A stretch of 64,000 nucleotides of DNA from Gordonibacter urolithinfaciens (GCF_900199375.1 NZ_LT900217.1:372001-436000); one strand, 5' to 3'; positions 24,186-34,086 are shown, counted from the first letter of the stretch. The notes: a model not told the origin generated them from the letters alone. Made by a program: numbers and translations.

Positions 24186-24587
24186 CTACGCTTTACCGCC
24201 CGGGTGCCCGCCGTCATCGACGGCAGCGCCCGCATCGGCGCTCGCAGCCTCCTGCAGCTCGGCGAGGACGACGGCGAAGCCCTCCGTGCGGGCGCGGGCA
24301 AGCAGGCGGTCCTTCGCGCGGCGCGACAGGTGCTTGAAGCGGAACTCGGCGCTCATGGCCTCGTGCTTCGTGGCGAAGCGCGCCTGCGCCACCACTTCCA
24401 CGGGCGTGCGGCTGCGCGTGTACTTTGCCCCCTTGCCGGCGTTGTGCGTGCGGGCGCGCTGCTCCACGTCGTTCGTGTAGCCCGTGTAGAGCGTGCCGTC
24501 GGCGCAGGCCAGCACGTACACGTAGAAGGCCGGCCGCTCCTGCGGCGCCGCGTCCGGCTCGGGGCTCGACCCACCCTCTACGCCCAC
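24186..24587 (-). CDS. GIY-YIG nuclease family protein (UPF0213/YhbQ-like)
   Basis: A 133-residue protein with the GIY-YIG fold: [20 protein letters not shown] at residues 21-40 (Y and Y-x-G motifs), the conserved Arg in [22 protein letters not shown], and the catalytic Glu in AMSAEFRFK. The family is small stand-alone endonuclease-like proteins of uncertain cellular role, possibly in DNA repair. The gene starts at GTG 24587 and overlaps the end of the upstream thermonuclease gene by 10 bases. The C-terminal 35 residues are low complexity. Confidence 0.88.
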   Translation of the reverse strand: MGVEGGSSPEPDAAPQERPAFYVYVLACADGTLYTGYTNDVEQRARTHNAGKGAKYTRSRTPVEVVAQARFATKHEAMSAEFRFKHLSRRAKDRLLARARTEGFAVVLAELQEAASADAGAAVDDGGHPGGKA

Positions 24588-25222
24588 TTGTAGGTCACGC
24601 CCCTGCCGTCGGCGGCGGCCTCGTCGCCCCAGCGCTGGAAGAGGTCGTGCAGCGTGGTATCGGGCTTGTAGCGCTTGACCTGCGCGTATCCGTCACGCAC
24701 AAGGATGGCGTTCAGCATCTTGCCTGCGATCTCACCTTCGTCCGCTGGGTCATCCGGCCGCTCGATCCACACGTAGCGCAGAAGGCGCCCGTAGCGGTCG
24801 GCGTCCGAGACGTCGCGCGAGAGCCACACCGTCTGCCCCGGCGCCACGAGCGACTTCGCGTAGTCCGAGGCGATGCGCCCCTCCTCGCAGTTGCGCGCCT
24901 CGTCGGCCGCCACGCTCTCTGGGGTATCCATCCCGATGAGACGCACCGTGGCGTCCGCTTCGCCAGGCACGCTCACCTTGAGCGTGTCGCCGTCGACCAC
25001 GCGCACGACCTGGGCTTGCTGGAGGCCGTCCCCTACGGGGGCGATAGTTGCTTGGCCGTCTCGGCCCGGCGCGGCATCCTCCGCGACCCCGCCGCCCGCA
25101 GCGCCGAACCATCCAAGCGCGGCACCGATCACGAGCACGGCCGCAATGGCGAGGGCGGCAAGCGGGTTCTTCCGCGCCAACCGCCTTAAGGCGCGCCCTG
25201 CCTGCTGCTTCTCCGACGCCAT
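24578..25222 (-). CDS. membrane-anchored thermonuclease (staphylococcal nuclease fold)
   Basis: A 214-residue protein. An N-terminal basic stretch and a membrane helix ([20 protein letters not shown], about residues 21-40) lead to an SNase domain. Motifs are [25 protein letters not shown] with the catalytic Arg, and [13 protein letters not shown] with the second Arg. The helix may be an uncleaved anchor or signal, placing the nuclease outside the cell for degradation of DNA or RNA. Translationally coupled to the GIY-YIG gene downstream. Confidence 0.9.
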   Translation of the reverse strand: MASEKQQAGRALRRLARKNPLAALAIAAVLVIGAALGWFGAAGGGVAEDAAPGRDGQATIAPVGDGLQQAQVVRVVDGDTLKVSVPGEADATVRLIGMDTPESVAADEARNCEEGRIASDYAKSLVAPGQTVWLSRDVSDADRYGRLLRYVWIERPDDPADEGEIAGKMLNAILVRDGYAQVKRYKPDTTLHDLFQRWGDEAAADGRGVTYKWA

Positions 25223-25600
25223 GGATCCCCTTCTCCCGTTTTTCTACGAACGAGAATTATAGACCAACTGCTTGGAGATCGCCGCAAGCTCCAACCTTCG
25301 TCGAGCCTCCTTGCAGGTAGCCGGGACCGCACCAGCCGGCTCGCCGCTCACCGCTACCGCCCGTCGAGGGGTGCGGCATAGCATGTGCGCGGAGTCGGGC
25401 GGGCGCGCCTCGACAGCCGCATCGTTTTAGGAGGGAAATAACCCGTCCAGTCCATCGACGCATGCGGCGCCGTTTTCACTTAGGAGCCCGCCATGATCAA
25501 CCAGCTCTGCAAGAAATCGCTGCGGGAGTGCTCGTTTTAACGCGCGAGCCAATAAGGGGCGCGACTTCTCGTCCAGCTCCACGCAAATATAAGATGTCTC
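25223..25600. other. intergenic region beside CRISPR array 1, with a 15-codon gene remnant
   Basis: No full gene. At 25493-25540 an ATG with AGGAGC in front opens a 15-codon frame (MINQLCKKSLRECSF) ending in TAA, which looks like the cut-off 5' end of a gene. An AGGAGGG motif without an adjacent start lies near 25430. The region is the leader-distal side of CRISPR array 1. Confidence 0.3.
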
Positions 25601-26159
25601 GTTTCAATCCATGCGCCCTGAGGACTCGACCATGGTGCCCTCAACGGCCTCACCGTCCGAATCGACGTTTCAACCCGCGAGCCCGCGAGGGCTCGACCAT
25701 TTTCTCCTCCCAACCTTGATTAGATTGTTTCCAGTTTCAACCCGCGAGCCCGCGAGGGCTCGACGAGCCTGAACCAGGGCGTCACGCAGCTCATCACCCT
25801 GGTTTCAACCCGCGAGCCCGCGAGGGCTCGACTGATGCACTCCGCTATTTTCTGGGCCGATCCTTGTTTCAACCCGCGAGCCCGCGAGGGCTCGACAGGT
25901 CTTTAAGGCCCTCGCTTGCTGCTTCGTAGCGTTTCAACCCGCGAGCCCGCGAGGGCTCGACGTTCTCGTCGCTCGGGCGCTCCGCCGTCACGTTGTAGTT
26001 TCAACCCGCGAGCCCGCGAGGGCTCGACCTTTAATGCACGCTCGATCTGGCGCAGTTCAGCGGTTTCAACCCGCGAGCCCGCGAGGGCTCGACTTCACGC
26101 GACGGATCGTTCGCCTGCGACGTGGTGCGTTTCAACCCGCGAGCCCGCGAGGGCTCGAC
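25601..26159 (-). CRISPR. CRISPR array 1 (type I-C, 31-bp repeat)
   Basis: Nine repeats, starting at 25601 (degenerate), 25667, 25734, 25802, 25866, 25931, 25998, 26063 and 26129, separated by eight spacers of 33-37 bases. The plus-strand repeat begins GTTTCAACCC and ends GGGCTCGAC. Read on the minus strand as crRNA it gives a 7-bp CGAGCCC/GGGCTCG stem, a TCGC loop and a GGGTTGAAAC handle. The degenerate copy is farthest from the cas genes, so the leader and growing end are at the 26160 side, next to cas2. Confidence 0.97.
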
Positions 26160-26350
26160 TGTCAGAATATGCATATATACGCATATTCTGATTATTATAT
26201 TCATATTAGACAATCAGTCTGCCCCATGAACAGCTATCAGCGGGCTTGTGAAGCCTAAAACCTGCGCGAACCTCCCGAATGGCGCGCCATCGCTTGGGGT
26301 TCGCGCAGCACGCAATAGAGCTTCTACATTGTCAAGGTGCGCATTTCCTC
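26160..26350 (-). promoter_or_regulatory. CRISPR leader 1
   Basis: An AT-rich 60-base stretch next to the last repeat begins TGTCAGAATATGCATATA. It is followed at 26263-26307 by an inverted repeat, TGCGCGAACC and GGTTCGCGCA, 104 bases from the array. The same layout recurs beside arrays 2 and 3, which identifies it as the leader. It should drive crRNA transcription leftward and guide spacer integration. Confidence 0.75.
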
Positions 26351-26641
26351 TCACACGCACAGGAACCCTTCCGGGTCGTAAGCCTCCTTCGCCCCCACAT
26401 GCTCGACTTTCCGCTTCCAGTTCTTCCCGAGATTGTAGAACCGTAGGCTGTCACGCGTCAGGTCGGCCGCCTTCATCAGCTCGCTCTTCATTGTCTCGAA
26501 CTGCGCCGGATCGAGCGAGCACTCGAACACCGAGTTCTGCACGCGCTGGCCGTACTTCACGCAGATCTTCGCAACCCGACGCAACCGGCAGGTTCCCTGC
26601 GGGCTCGCCGTTTCCACATCGTATGTCACCAGCACGTACAT
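26351..26641 (-). CDS. cas2: CRISPR-associated endoribonuclease/adaptation protein Cas2
   Basis: A 96-residue Cas2. The N-terminal beta strand YVLVTYDVET carries the conserved Asp, then RLRRVAKICVKYGQRVQNSV and FECSLDPAQF follow in family order. Start ATG 26641 with GGAGGT before it. With Cas1 it forms the integrase complex that inserts new spacers at the leader. It is the last gene of the cas operon and directly borders leader 1. Confidence 0.95.
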   Translation of the reverse strand: MYVLVTYDVETASPQGTCRLRRVAKICVKYGQRVQNSVFECSLDPAQFETMKSELMKAADLTRDSLRFYNLGKNWKRKVEHVGAKEAYDPEGFLCV

Positions 26642-26643
26642 CG

Positions 26644-27669
26644 CTACCTCCAAATGAACGCCGGATAATCGTCCAAATCTCCGCGCAGGTGCCGCGCCAG
26701 CAGCTGTACCTGCAAGAACGGCACGAGACCCACCGGCACCTTCTCCTTCAAGAACGGATGCATCACCTGCTCCTGTTTGCGCTGCTGCCATAGCCCAAGC
26801 GCATTCTTGCGGGCTGCGTCAGTCAAAACGACGCCCGATGCTTCGCTCGACGAGAAATCGGCCCCGCCCACCTGCCGACGATTGATAAGGGACACCACGA
26901 AACGATCGACGTACCACGCTCGCAACTCCTCCATGACATCCAACGCGAGGCTCGCCCGCCCCGGCCGATCTCGATGGAAGAACCCGACCTGGGGGTCGAG
27001 CCCGACGGTCTCGCACGCGCTCGCCACCTCGCGCGCCAACAGCGAGTAGAAGAACGAAAGCATGGCGTTCACCGGATCCCTCGGCGGCCTCCTCGTGCGT
27101 CCCGAGAAGGCGAAACCGTCCCCCGCCCGGAGCAAGCGGTCGAACACGCCGAAGTACCGGTGCGCCGCGTCGCCTTCGATTCCCCTCAGCTCGTCGGCGT
27201 CGACTGCCGAGAACGCACCAGCTTCACGAAGCTTGAGCCCTTCGATGGCCTCGTCCAAGGCGCTGTCCGCCTCATCGGGATAATCGCGCCTGTAACGCTG
27301 CAGAACGGTCCGTGCGTTGCGCACCTTGGCCGCGACGAATCGCTGCGCGAGATGGAGGGCAGCGTCAGGATCGTCCGACACCCGGTACTGAGCGCGTCGG
27401 AGCAGCACGTTCCCGGAAACCGGCCCCTCGACCCGCGCGAGAAACCGGCCGGCCTCATCCAAAAACGAGAGCGTTATCCCCCGTTCGGCGCACGCCCCCA
27501 AGACGGCAGGGGAACAGCCGAGGTACCCGAACATCACGATGCCCTCGAGCAAGTGGAACGGCACCTGCAGCGCCTTCTCGCCGTCCACCCGCACCACGAG
27601 AGCGTCGTCGCCCTTGCACACGTACGCCTCAGAGTTCGTCACATAGAGCGTGTTGAGAAGCTTTTTCAA
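26644..27669 (-). CDS. cas1: CRISPR-associated integrase Cas1, type I-C
   Basis: A 341-residue Cas1 starting at TTG 27669 (KKLLNTLYVT follows, as in type I-C relatives; GGAGG just upstream) and overlapping the cas4 end by 41 bases. The metal site is visible as Glu in ELRGIEGDAAHRYFG, His in GFFHRDRPGRASL and Asp in ALDVMEELR. It catalyses the cut-and-paste of prespacers into the array together with Cas2 and Cas4. The stop is two bases before cas2 begins. Confidence 0.95.
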   Translation of the reverse strand: MKKLLNTLYVTNSEAYVCKGDDALVVRVDGEKALQVPFHLLEGIVMFGYLGCSPAVLGACAERGITLSFLDEAGRFLARVEGPVSGNVLLRRAQYRVSDDPDAALHLAQRFVAAKVRNARTVLQRYRRDYPDEADSALDEAIEGLKLREAGAFSAVDADELRGIEGDAAHRYFGVFDRLLRAGDGFAFSGRTRRPPRDPVNAMLSFFYSLLAREVASACETVGLDPQVGFFHRDRPGRASLALDVMEELRAWYVDRFVVSLINRRQVGGADFSSSEASGVVLTDAARKNALGLWQQRKQEQVMHPFLKEKVPVGLVPFLQVQLLARHLRGDLDDYPAFIWR

Positions 27670-28288
27670 ATCCCGCCTCCTTCCAATACGCCACGGCATC
27701 GTGGTCGAACGCCTCGGGGAGACAGGAGTCGGCCAACGAGCACCGTCTGCACTTCGAGCCGCGCACGGCCCGAGGTGTCTCGCCGCGCTCGAACAGTTCA
27801 TGCATGCGAAGCGCCAACCCCGCGACACGCTCGCGCAAGGCATCGTCGAGCACGACGCGCTCCCGACGACGGGTGGCGCCGTAGAACAGGTCGCCCTGCC
27901 CTACGGCGCATCCGAGCATCTCCTCCAGGCACAGCGCCTGCGCGCACACCTGGATGCGATCCCATTCCTCTATCTTCGGCTTCCCCACCTTGTACTCCAC
28001 GGGGCGCACCACAGCCTTGGCAGCATCGCCGTCGGCAGCGAACTCAACGACATCGGCGATGCCCGCTATACCGAGGCTGCGGCTCACGAGCCGATACCCT
28101 CGTTCGGATCTGACGCCCTTCGCGGCGGAGTATCCCTCCAAGTGCACCCGTTCGTGGAACAGCGAGCCCCGCACCGTGTCGTAACTCTCGTCCCATATCT
28201 GCTCGAGATGGATGAGCGCCCATTGCCGCTCGCAGTACGCGATGTGCTGCAGCCCCGAAAGCGGCAAAAGCTCGTCATCGGCGTACAT
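27629..28288 (-). CDS. cas4: CRISPR-associated exonuclease Cas4
   Basis: A 219-residue RecB-type nuclease. Four cysteines for an iron-sulfur cluster are C19 (HIAYCERQW) and C180, C183 and C189 (GSKCRRCSLADSC). Nuclease residues sit in GIADVVEF and VEYKVGKPK. In type I-C systems Cas4 trims prespacers and checks the PAM before Cas1-Cas2 integration. The ATG begins 3 bases after the cas7 stop. Confidence 0.93.
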   Translation of the reverse strand: MYADDELLPLSGLQHIAYCERQWALIHLEQIWDESYDTVRGSLFHERVHLEGYSAAKGVRSERGYRLVSRSLGIAGIADVVEFAADGDAAKAVVRPVEYKVGKPKIEEWDRIQVCAQALCLEEMLGCAVGQGDLFYGATRRRERVVLDDALRERVAGLALRMHELFERGETPRAVRGSKCRRCSLADSCLPEAFDHDAVAYWKEAGFEKASQHALCDEL

Positions 28289-28291
28289 GGC

Positions 28292-29197
28292 CTACTCGAC
28301 CGGAAGCTCCAGCAGCTCGACCCCCTCGGGAATCGCCGCGCGGTCGACGACGATCTCGTAGTCCGAGAACGCACGGGCCTCGGCGCCGTCCTCGATAAGC
28401 CGCTTCACCGACACCGTATCGAACAGCTTATGGGCCGGCGCGTTCCCCAGCTTGCTCTCATGCTTGAACGCGAACAGCTTGCGCGAGGCCATCAGCCCGC
28501 GCGCGGCGCTGCGGTCGTTCTCGAACATGTTCATGAGCGCCTCGAAGAACAGGTCGAGGTCGTCCTGGGAGAAACCCGTCTTCTCGGCCAGCGCCGCGGA
28601 GATGAACCCCTCGGCCCGGTACAGCCCGTAGGGCACGTACTGCTTGCGGCCCATGGTCTTCTCCTTCTCGGCGTCCTTCTCGTTGGTCACCGCCATGCGC
28701 GTGATGCTCATCTCGAGCGGCAGCACCGGGTCGACGGACTCGGCGAAGCACAACTGGATGGGGCCGCGCACCTGCCCGCAGTTCACGTCGGTGGTCATGA
28801 CCGCGCCGAACGCGCGGATGTCGAAGAAGTTGTCGCACATGAACTTCGTGACTTTGAGCTGGTCCTCCTTGGCCTTCGGCAGCTTCTTCGACGCGGGCTT
28901 CATATCGTAGTGCACGTACGCCTTGCGGTTGCGGTCGTTGAGCACGGCCGCCTCCTGCACGTAGATCTTGTACCCGAGCTCGCCCTCGGCCACGTCGGGG
29001 TCATCGATCTCCTCGCCCTTCACCAGGTCGACGTAGTTGCGGATCTTGCGCTTCAGGCACACGTCGGACACGATGCCGCGGCTCGTGTCGGGGTCGATGC
29101 GGGGCATGTTGCCGGCATCCGGATCGCCGTTGGGATTGCCGTTCTTCACATCGAAGAAGAAGACGAAGTCGTAGCGGTTCTTGATGGGCTCTGCCAT
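28292..29197 (-). CDS. cas7: Cas7 (Csd2), type I-C Cascade backbone
   Basis: A 301-residue Csd2-family Cas7. Typical start NRYDFVFFFDVKNGNPNGDP followed by GNMPRIDP, then IRAFGAVMT, a long thumb-like insert, and GLYRAEGFISAALA. Six or seven copies coat the crRNA spacer in Cascade. SD GGAGGAC precedes the ATG. The spacing to cas8c upstream is 9 bases. Confidence 0.95.
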   Translation of the reverse strand: MAEPIKNRYDFVFFFDVKNGNPNGDPDAGNMPRIDPDTSRGIVSDVCLKRKIRNYVDLVKGEEIDDPDVAEGELGYKIYVQEAAVLNDRNRKAYVHYDMKPASKKLPKAKEDQLKVTKFMCDNFFDIRAFGAVMTTDVNCGQVRGPIQLCFAESVDPVLPLEMSITRMAVTNEKDAEKEKTMGRKQYVPYGLYRAEGFISAALAEKTGFSQDDLDLFFEALMNMFENDRSAARGLMASRKLFAFKHESKLGNAPAHKLFDTVSVKRLIEDGAEARAFSDYEIVVDRAAIPEGVELLELPVE

Positions 29198-29206
29198 GAT
29201 GTCCTC

Positions 29207-31033
29207 CTAGTTGGTTTCGGTCTCGTCGTCAGCGTCTTCGGCATCCGCTGCCGCATCGGCCTCGTCGTCGTGCTTCTTCCACAGGTCGACGCGCTGCTGG
29301 TGGTACCCCACGAAGAACTCGCCCTGGTCTTCCGCGTCGAGCGTCTTGGGGAACAGGGCCGGTCCGTCGAGCATCGCCATGATCTCGTCGTTCGCCTTCT
29401 CGAACTTCACGCAAAGCCCCGGGTTGAACTTGCGAAGCTTAGACAGATGGTTCTGCGTGTTGTGCAGCAGGTGCGGGAACACGCGTGCCGGCGTCGTGGA
29501 GGCGGCCCCGATGTAGCGGTCGCGGATGGTCGCGTTCACCTCGCCGAGCGCGCTTCGCTGCGCGTGCTCCATGACGGCGAACAGCCTTCCCAGCACGTAG
29601 CCGCGGTTCGCCCTTTTCTTGTCCAGATCCACGTCCAGACTCCTTTCCTCATCGGCGCGTGCGGCGCCGTCCTCTCCATTCGAGTTTTCAGCGCCGAGCC
29701 GCGCTCTGCGCACAAGGCACGCCTTGAGCAGCGCCGCGCGTTGGCCCATGTCCCACGAGTTGCGCCGCGCATGGTCGGAGCGCATCCGTGAAAGCACCGC
29801 GTAGTAGAGGGCCTGTGGAAACGCACGGCCAGTGAGCATGGCCTCTATGCAGCCGTTCACCAGCGTCGAAGGCAGCTGGTCGGCCGACCCCATGGGCGCG
29901 GTCTGCAGCAGCAGCGTGCGAAGCGAGCGGGCGCGCACGTCGGCCATGCTCACGTCGCGAAGGTACGCTCCGAAGTTCTCGGCCATGCGCCCGAGCGTGC
30001 TCGTCTCGAAGAACCTCACGGCCAAGCGCGCCGCATTCGGCGCGAGGCCGAGCACGAAGTAGCGCGTCTCGGTGTCGACGCCGGCCAGGGGAAGACCGCG
30101 CTCCATGCTCTCGAGCGCCGCGCGCACTTCCTGCACGGCGTTCTGGTCCTCGGCCCTGTCGAGCTCGTCGGGGTCGAGTATCCCCAGCATGACCAGGTCC
30201 TCCGCCGGAGCCGGACGATCGGCCCAGAACACCACCGTCGTCTCTCCGATGCGCACCCGATGCTCGCGATCGGCGCAGAGCTGCCGTAGCGCGGAGCCCG
30301 CGTTGAAAGCCGCCGCCTCCGAAACCGACGCGTTGTAAGCCTGCGACTTGCCATACGACTCGAACGACTGCAGGTTGAACGATACGAGCGACGCTCCGGC
30401 CGACTGCGCTCCGGGAACGCCGGTCACCTGAGGAAACAAGCGAGCGAGCGGGCCCTCTTCGCCCGTGACGGCGCATTGGCCAACCACCTCGCCTGCCGCT
30501 TGGCCATCGCAATAGGAAGCCCATGCGGCAGCCACCGCGGGCCGCTCGTGCAATCGCCCCCGGTCTCCGTCCAGCCGGAACACCGCGAAGCCGCCGCCTT
30601 CGGCCAGCTCCGAGCGCACACCCTCATCGAGGTCGGCGTCGCGATCCTCGCGCTCGAAGAAGCGCAGGACGGCTTGCGCACCCTCGTCGTCGCACTCGCC
30701 CAGCACGGCCTCGTGCAGCGCATGCGCGCTCGCCAGCTTATCGGGACCGCGCTTCTCGTCGTAGCCGAGCAGGTAGGCTGCATTGTCGCACAGGAAGAAC
30801 GGCAGCATGCCGGTTCCGCTGCGCGTCGTATGCTCGGGCACGCGCAGCGAGACGAACCTCCGCAGCTCCTTGCCCGTGCCCGCCGTGAGTTGATACGCGC
30901 CCAGCAGCCTGCCATCGCGGGAGAGCTTGAGCTCCCACGCCGCCTTCTCCACGCTCCAATGACGGGCGGGAACGTCGCGCTCGGGATCGGCCAAAAGGCG
31001 CTCGTAATACCTGTTGAGCTCTTGCAGGATCAT
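29207..31033 (-). CDS. cas8c: Cas8c (Csd1), type I-C large subunit
   Basis: A 608-residue Csd1 protein. The N-terminus MILQELNRYYERLL and a later VSFNLQSFESYGKSQAYNAS are characteristic, as is RIGETTVVFWADRP. It recognises the PAM and opens the target DNA. In type I-C an internal start in cas8c makes the Cas11 small subunit; a candidate could lie in the C-terminal third, but I could not single one out. The start overlaps the cas5 stop by 4 bases. Confidence 0.95.
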   Translation of the reverse strand: MILQELNRYYERLLADPERDVPARHWSVEKAAWELKLSRDGRLLGAYQLTAGTGKELRRFVSLRVPEHTTRSGTGMLPFFLCDNAAYLLGYDEKRGPDKLASAHALHEAVLGECDDEGAQAVLRFFEREDRDADLDEGVRSELAEGGGFAVFRLDGDRGRLHERPAVAAAWASYCDGQAAGEVVGQCAVTGEEGPLARLFPQVTGVPGAQSAGASLVSFNLQSFESYGKSQAYNASVSEAAAFNAGSALRQLCADREHRVRIGETTVVFWADRPAPAEDLVMLGILDPDELDRAEDQNAVQEVRAALESMERGLPLAGVDTETRYFVLGLAPNAARLAVRFFETSTLGRMAENFGAYLRDVSMADVRARSLRTLLLQTAPMGSADQLPSTLVNGCIEAMLTGRAFPQALYYAVLSRMRSDHARRNSWDMGQRAALLKACLVRRARLGAENSNGEDGAARADEERSLDVDLDKKRANRGYVLGRLFAVMEHAQRSALGEVNATIRDRYIGAASTTPARVFPHLLHNTQNHLSKLRKFNPGLCVKFEKANDEIMAMLDGPALFPKTLDAEDQGEFFVGYHQQRVDLWKKHDDEADAAADAEDADDETETN

Positions 31034-31695
31034 CTGACCACCGCCTCGCGCGCGCGGGCGACGTCGATCACGCCGTCGCGCATCGAGGCGCGGAAGAACT
31101 GCGGCTCCATGTCGTGGTCGAAGTCGATGTCGAAGAGCATGAACCCCAGATCCTGCCCGCCGGAACCGGCGTAGAACGACTTGGGCCTATCGCCAGGCTC
31201 CTCCATGATCGATACGTCCGCAGGAAACTCGCGGCAGCCGAAGTAGGGCTGGTTGAAGCACTGCCCCTTGCGCAGGCGGCGCAGGGCGATGTTGTAGTGC
31301 TTCTCCACCGTGTCGTCCTCCCCCGCCTGCTCCGTCAGCGTGAAATGCGCGTCGATCAGGTACGCGACGTCCTTCAAATACATGGTCGCGCGCTGCTGGC
31401 GGTCGTCGTTGGCCGCCGTCCATACCTCCTCGCCGCGCTCCATGGCGGCCTTGGCGTTGCGGTAGCTCAACTTGCCGCCCAGCTCGTTGCGCCTGAACGT
31501 GTCGAAGCGGATCTCGTTGAGCACCTCGATGCGATCGATGTGCCACCGGATGGCCGGCTTCCAGTACACGGCCTCGATGAGCCCGCGCGCCGCCGACGGC
31601 GTGATGACGTCGTAGCTGACGCGCTCGGCCTTCATCTCAGGTCTCGTGAAACACGCCCGAGGGCCTCGCGCGAGCACTTTGATGCCATACCCCAT
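31030..31695 (-). CDS. cas5: Cas5c (Cas5d), crRNA-processing subunit
   Basis: A 221-residue Cas5d-family protein beginning GYGIKVLARGPRACFTRPEM, with VITPSAARGLIEAVYWKP and a C-terminal FMLFDIDFDHDMEPQFFRA. In type I-C Cas5 replaces Cas6: it cleaves the pre-crRNA at the base of the repeat hairpin and caps the 5' handle. It must handle three slightly different hairpins here. SD GGAGGTTCGAC precedes the ATG, 54 bases after cas3. Confidence 0.95.
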   Translation of the reverse strand: MGYGIKVLARGPRACFTRPEMKAERVSYDVITPSAARGLIEAVYWKPAIRWHIDRIEVLNEIRFDTFRRNELGGKLSYRNAKAAMERGEEVWTAANDDRQQRATMYLKDVAYLIDAHFTLTEQAGEDDTVEKHYNIALRRLRKGQCFNQPYFGCREFPADVSIMEEPGDRPKSFYAGSGGQDLGFMLFDIDFDHDMEPQFFRASMRDGVIDVARAREAVVR

Positions 31696-31749
31696 GTCGA
31701 ACCTCCTTTCCCTCTCGTCGTAACCGCGCTCGCAAGCGCAGCCTCCGTA

Positions 31750-34047
31750 TCAGCAGCTCAGCAGCTCGAGAACCTCCTCTCCCGCCGCAACCAACCCCAC
31801 ATCCTCCCGGTAGAAGGACCGGCAACCGTCCTCTTTCAATATGAGGAACGGCTCAAGCTCTTCGACGGCGTCCGCCTGCTTGTACCCCTCGATGCTCCAG
31901 ATAGGCACCCCCACGCTGAACCGCTGCAAGCGCATGGCCATGCCCGCCGGGTTCTCGCTCGCGAGCAGCTCCTTGAGAAGCGCGCGGCCTTCGGCGCCCC
32001 AAGGCACGAACACGGGAACGGAGTCGTCTTGGATGATCCGGTAGTCCAAGGCGCACTGCTCGAACGGCATGGTTTCGAATCTGTCCGAAATCAGGTTTTT
32101 CGTGGCCGTTTTCTGGAAGATGCCCTTGGCATCGAGGCATTCGGAACCATAGCGCGTTTGGAAGAACGCGGGAATCAGCCCCTCGTCGACCCGTCCGCCG
32201 TTTTCACGGACCACGTCGCGGGCAATGCCCTTCATCTTCTCGAGCCACGTTTCCGTCTTCTGCCGCTCGCCGTCGACGGACAGCTCGAACACGCGCACCG
32301 TGCCCGCTCCCGGCAAGCGCCCCTCGCGGTTGCAACGGCCGGCGGCCTGCACGACGGAGTCGAGCCCTGCGAGCTCGCGGTACACCTCGGGGAAATCGAC
32401 GTCCACGCCCGCCTCCACGAGCTGCGTCGACACCACGACGCAGCGCTCTTTGCGGTCAAGGCGCTCGCGAATGCGCTCGAGCATGGCGCTGCGATGGCCC
32501 GGAATCATGAAGGCGCTCAAATGGAAGTACCCCTCGTCGAACGCGCGCTTGACGTCCGATAGGTCGCCGCGCTCCACCGCTCGCGCCACCACATTGTCGT
32601 ATATGGCACGGGCGAGGCCGCGCGTGCCCACCACGCAGAGCACCTCACGACCAGCCGCGATGCGCTCGACGAGATCCGCCTGCTCGATCGTGCCGAGCGA
32701 CTCGTAGGCAACCCGCCCGCCGAACGCCTCGTCGAACAAGTCGCGATGCTGCACGATCTCGCGCGGCTCGGCGCCGAAGGGCCACAGCCCCTCCAGCGCC
32801 GGCTGCGTGGCCGTGCACAGCACCATGCTCGAGCCGTAGCCCGCCGCAAGCTCCTCGAGCATGGCGAGCGAAGGCTTCAGCAGTTCGTCGGGGAGCGTCT
32901 GCGCCTCGTCGAGGATGATGACGCTTCGCGCCATGTTGTGCACCTTGCGGCTCTTGCCCGGCTTGTTCGAGAAGAGCGATTCGAACAGCTGCACGTTCGT
33001 CGTCACCACAATGGGCGCGTCCCAATTTTGGATGGCGAGACGCTGCCTGGCCTTCTCCTCGTCATCGAGGTCGCGGAAGTCGTAGTTGGAGTGGTGCTCC
33101 AGCACGTTCTCGGCGCCGAATATGGCTTTGAGCGTGGCGGCTGTCTGCTCGACGATGCTGGTATAGGGGATAGCCACGATGACACGCTCCATCCCCTGCT
33201 CAACCGCATGCCGCAACCCGAAAGCCATCGAGCTGAGCGTCTTGCCGCCGCCGGTCGGCACCGTCATGGTGTAGAGCCCGGAAGGCTGCACGGCGGTCGC
33301 GAGGCAGTCTTCGTACACCGAGCGCCGCGCACGGTTGACTGACGTGTCGCCCGCCTTTTCCATAAGCTCGGCCATGTGGCTCTCGAGCTTCGCGAGCAGC
33401 TCTTCCATGTTGGCGAGCTCGCGCGCCTCGCGCGCTTCCGAGGCTTCAGGCGTCATGAAGCGTTCGGTATCGAGGTAATCGCCATCGACCAAGCTGGAAT
33501 ACAGGAAGTGCTCGAGCACGAACATCGAGAACGCTTTTCTCGCTGTGCTTTCGAACGTTCGACCGGGGTGCATAGGGGCTCCAAGCCGGGCAGCATCGGG
33601 AAGGTTGATTTGCCCTGCCTCGACCAGCTCGAAGAAAGCATTGTAGGATTCGATCTCGCCGCCAAGGCGATCTTTGAGCGGCGACCGCAGCAATTTGCTA
33701 TTTGAACTGGGGGGATTTGACCAAATTTTACCGTTGGGCATTCCGCCGTGATGTCCGCAAAGGGCGTATGCCATGAATTGCCCGCAGACTCCATACCGAC
33801 CGACAGCGACCTTCGCTCCCGCCGTCGAATGATCGACCGGCTTGCCGCCTTCCAAGCGCCTCCGGAAGCCGACACTCGCCTTGCCCGCATCGTGCAGCAA
33901 TCCGAGCGTGCGCCCCCATACCCCCATGCCGAACTTCTCCGCAAACGCCTCGGCCAGCCGCGCCACCTCGTTCGCATGCTCCGAAAGGGTCTGCCACGTT
34001 GAAACATCGTCGAGGTCGGAACCAGTATGAGCGTAGTATTCTGGCAT
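31750..34047 (-). CDS. cas3: CRISPR-associated helicase-nuclease Cas3 (HD + DExH)
   Basis: A 765-residue Cas3 with ATG 34047 (GGAAG upstream). The N-terminal HD nuclease shows SEHANEVARLAEAF, LLHDAGKASVGF, the VDHSTAGA histidine and GHHGGMPNG. The helicase has VPTGGGKTLSSMAF (Walker A), ILDEAQTLP (motif II), CTATQPAL and, C-terminally, STQLVEAGVDVDFP and QAAGRCNREG. It is recruited by Cascade to unwind and degrade target DNA. It is the first gene of the cas operon. Confidence 0.95.
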   Translation of the reverse strand: MPEYYAHTGSDLDDVSTWQTLSEHANEVARLAEAFAEKFGMGVWGRTLGLLHDAGKASVGFRRRLEGGKPVDHSTAGAKVAVGRYGVCGQFMAYALCGHHGGMPNGKIWSNPPSSNSKLLRSPLKDRLGGEIESYNAFFELVEAGQINLPDAARLGAPMHPGRTFESTARKAFSMFVLEHFLYSSLVDGDYLDTERFMTPEASEAREARELANMEELLAKLESHMAELMEKAGDTSVNRARRSVYEDCLATAVQPSGLYTMTVPTGGGKTLSSMAFGLRHAVEQGMERVIVAIPYTSIVEQTAATLKAIFGAENVLEHHSNYDFRDLDDEEKARQRLAIQNWDAPIVVTTNVQLFESLFSNKPGKSRKVHNMARSVIILDEAQTLPDELLKPSLAMLEELAAGYGSSMVLCTATQPALEGLWPFGAEPREIVQHRDLFDEAFGGRVAYESLGTIEQADLVERIAAGREVLCVVGTRGLARAIYDNVVARAVERGDLSDVKRAFDEGYFHLSAFMIPGHRSAMLERIRERLDRKERCVVVSTQLVEAGVDVDFPEVYRELAGLDSVVQAAGRCNREGRLPGAGTVRVFELSVDGERQKTETWLEKMKGIARDVVRENGGRVDEGLIPAFFQTRYGSECLDAKGIFQKTATKNLISDRFETMPFEQCALDYRIIQDDSVPVFVPWGAEGRALLKELLASENPAGMAMRLQRFSVGVPIWSIEGYKQADAVEELEPFLILKEDGCRSFYREDVGLVAAGEEVLELLSC

Positions 34048-34060
34048 GAGGCTTCCGATC

Positions 34061-34086
34061 AATAATCTAAATCATAATAGATTATT
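34061..34086. promoter_or_regulatory. palindrome in the cas operon promoter region
   Basis: AATAATCTA (34061-34069) and TAGATTATT (34078-34086) form a perfect 9-base inverted repeat around an 8-base centre, directly upstream of the cas3 start. The surrounding 90 bases are AT-rich and probably hold the promoter. The palindrome is an operator candidate; no regulator gene stands next to it. Confidence 0.45.
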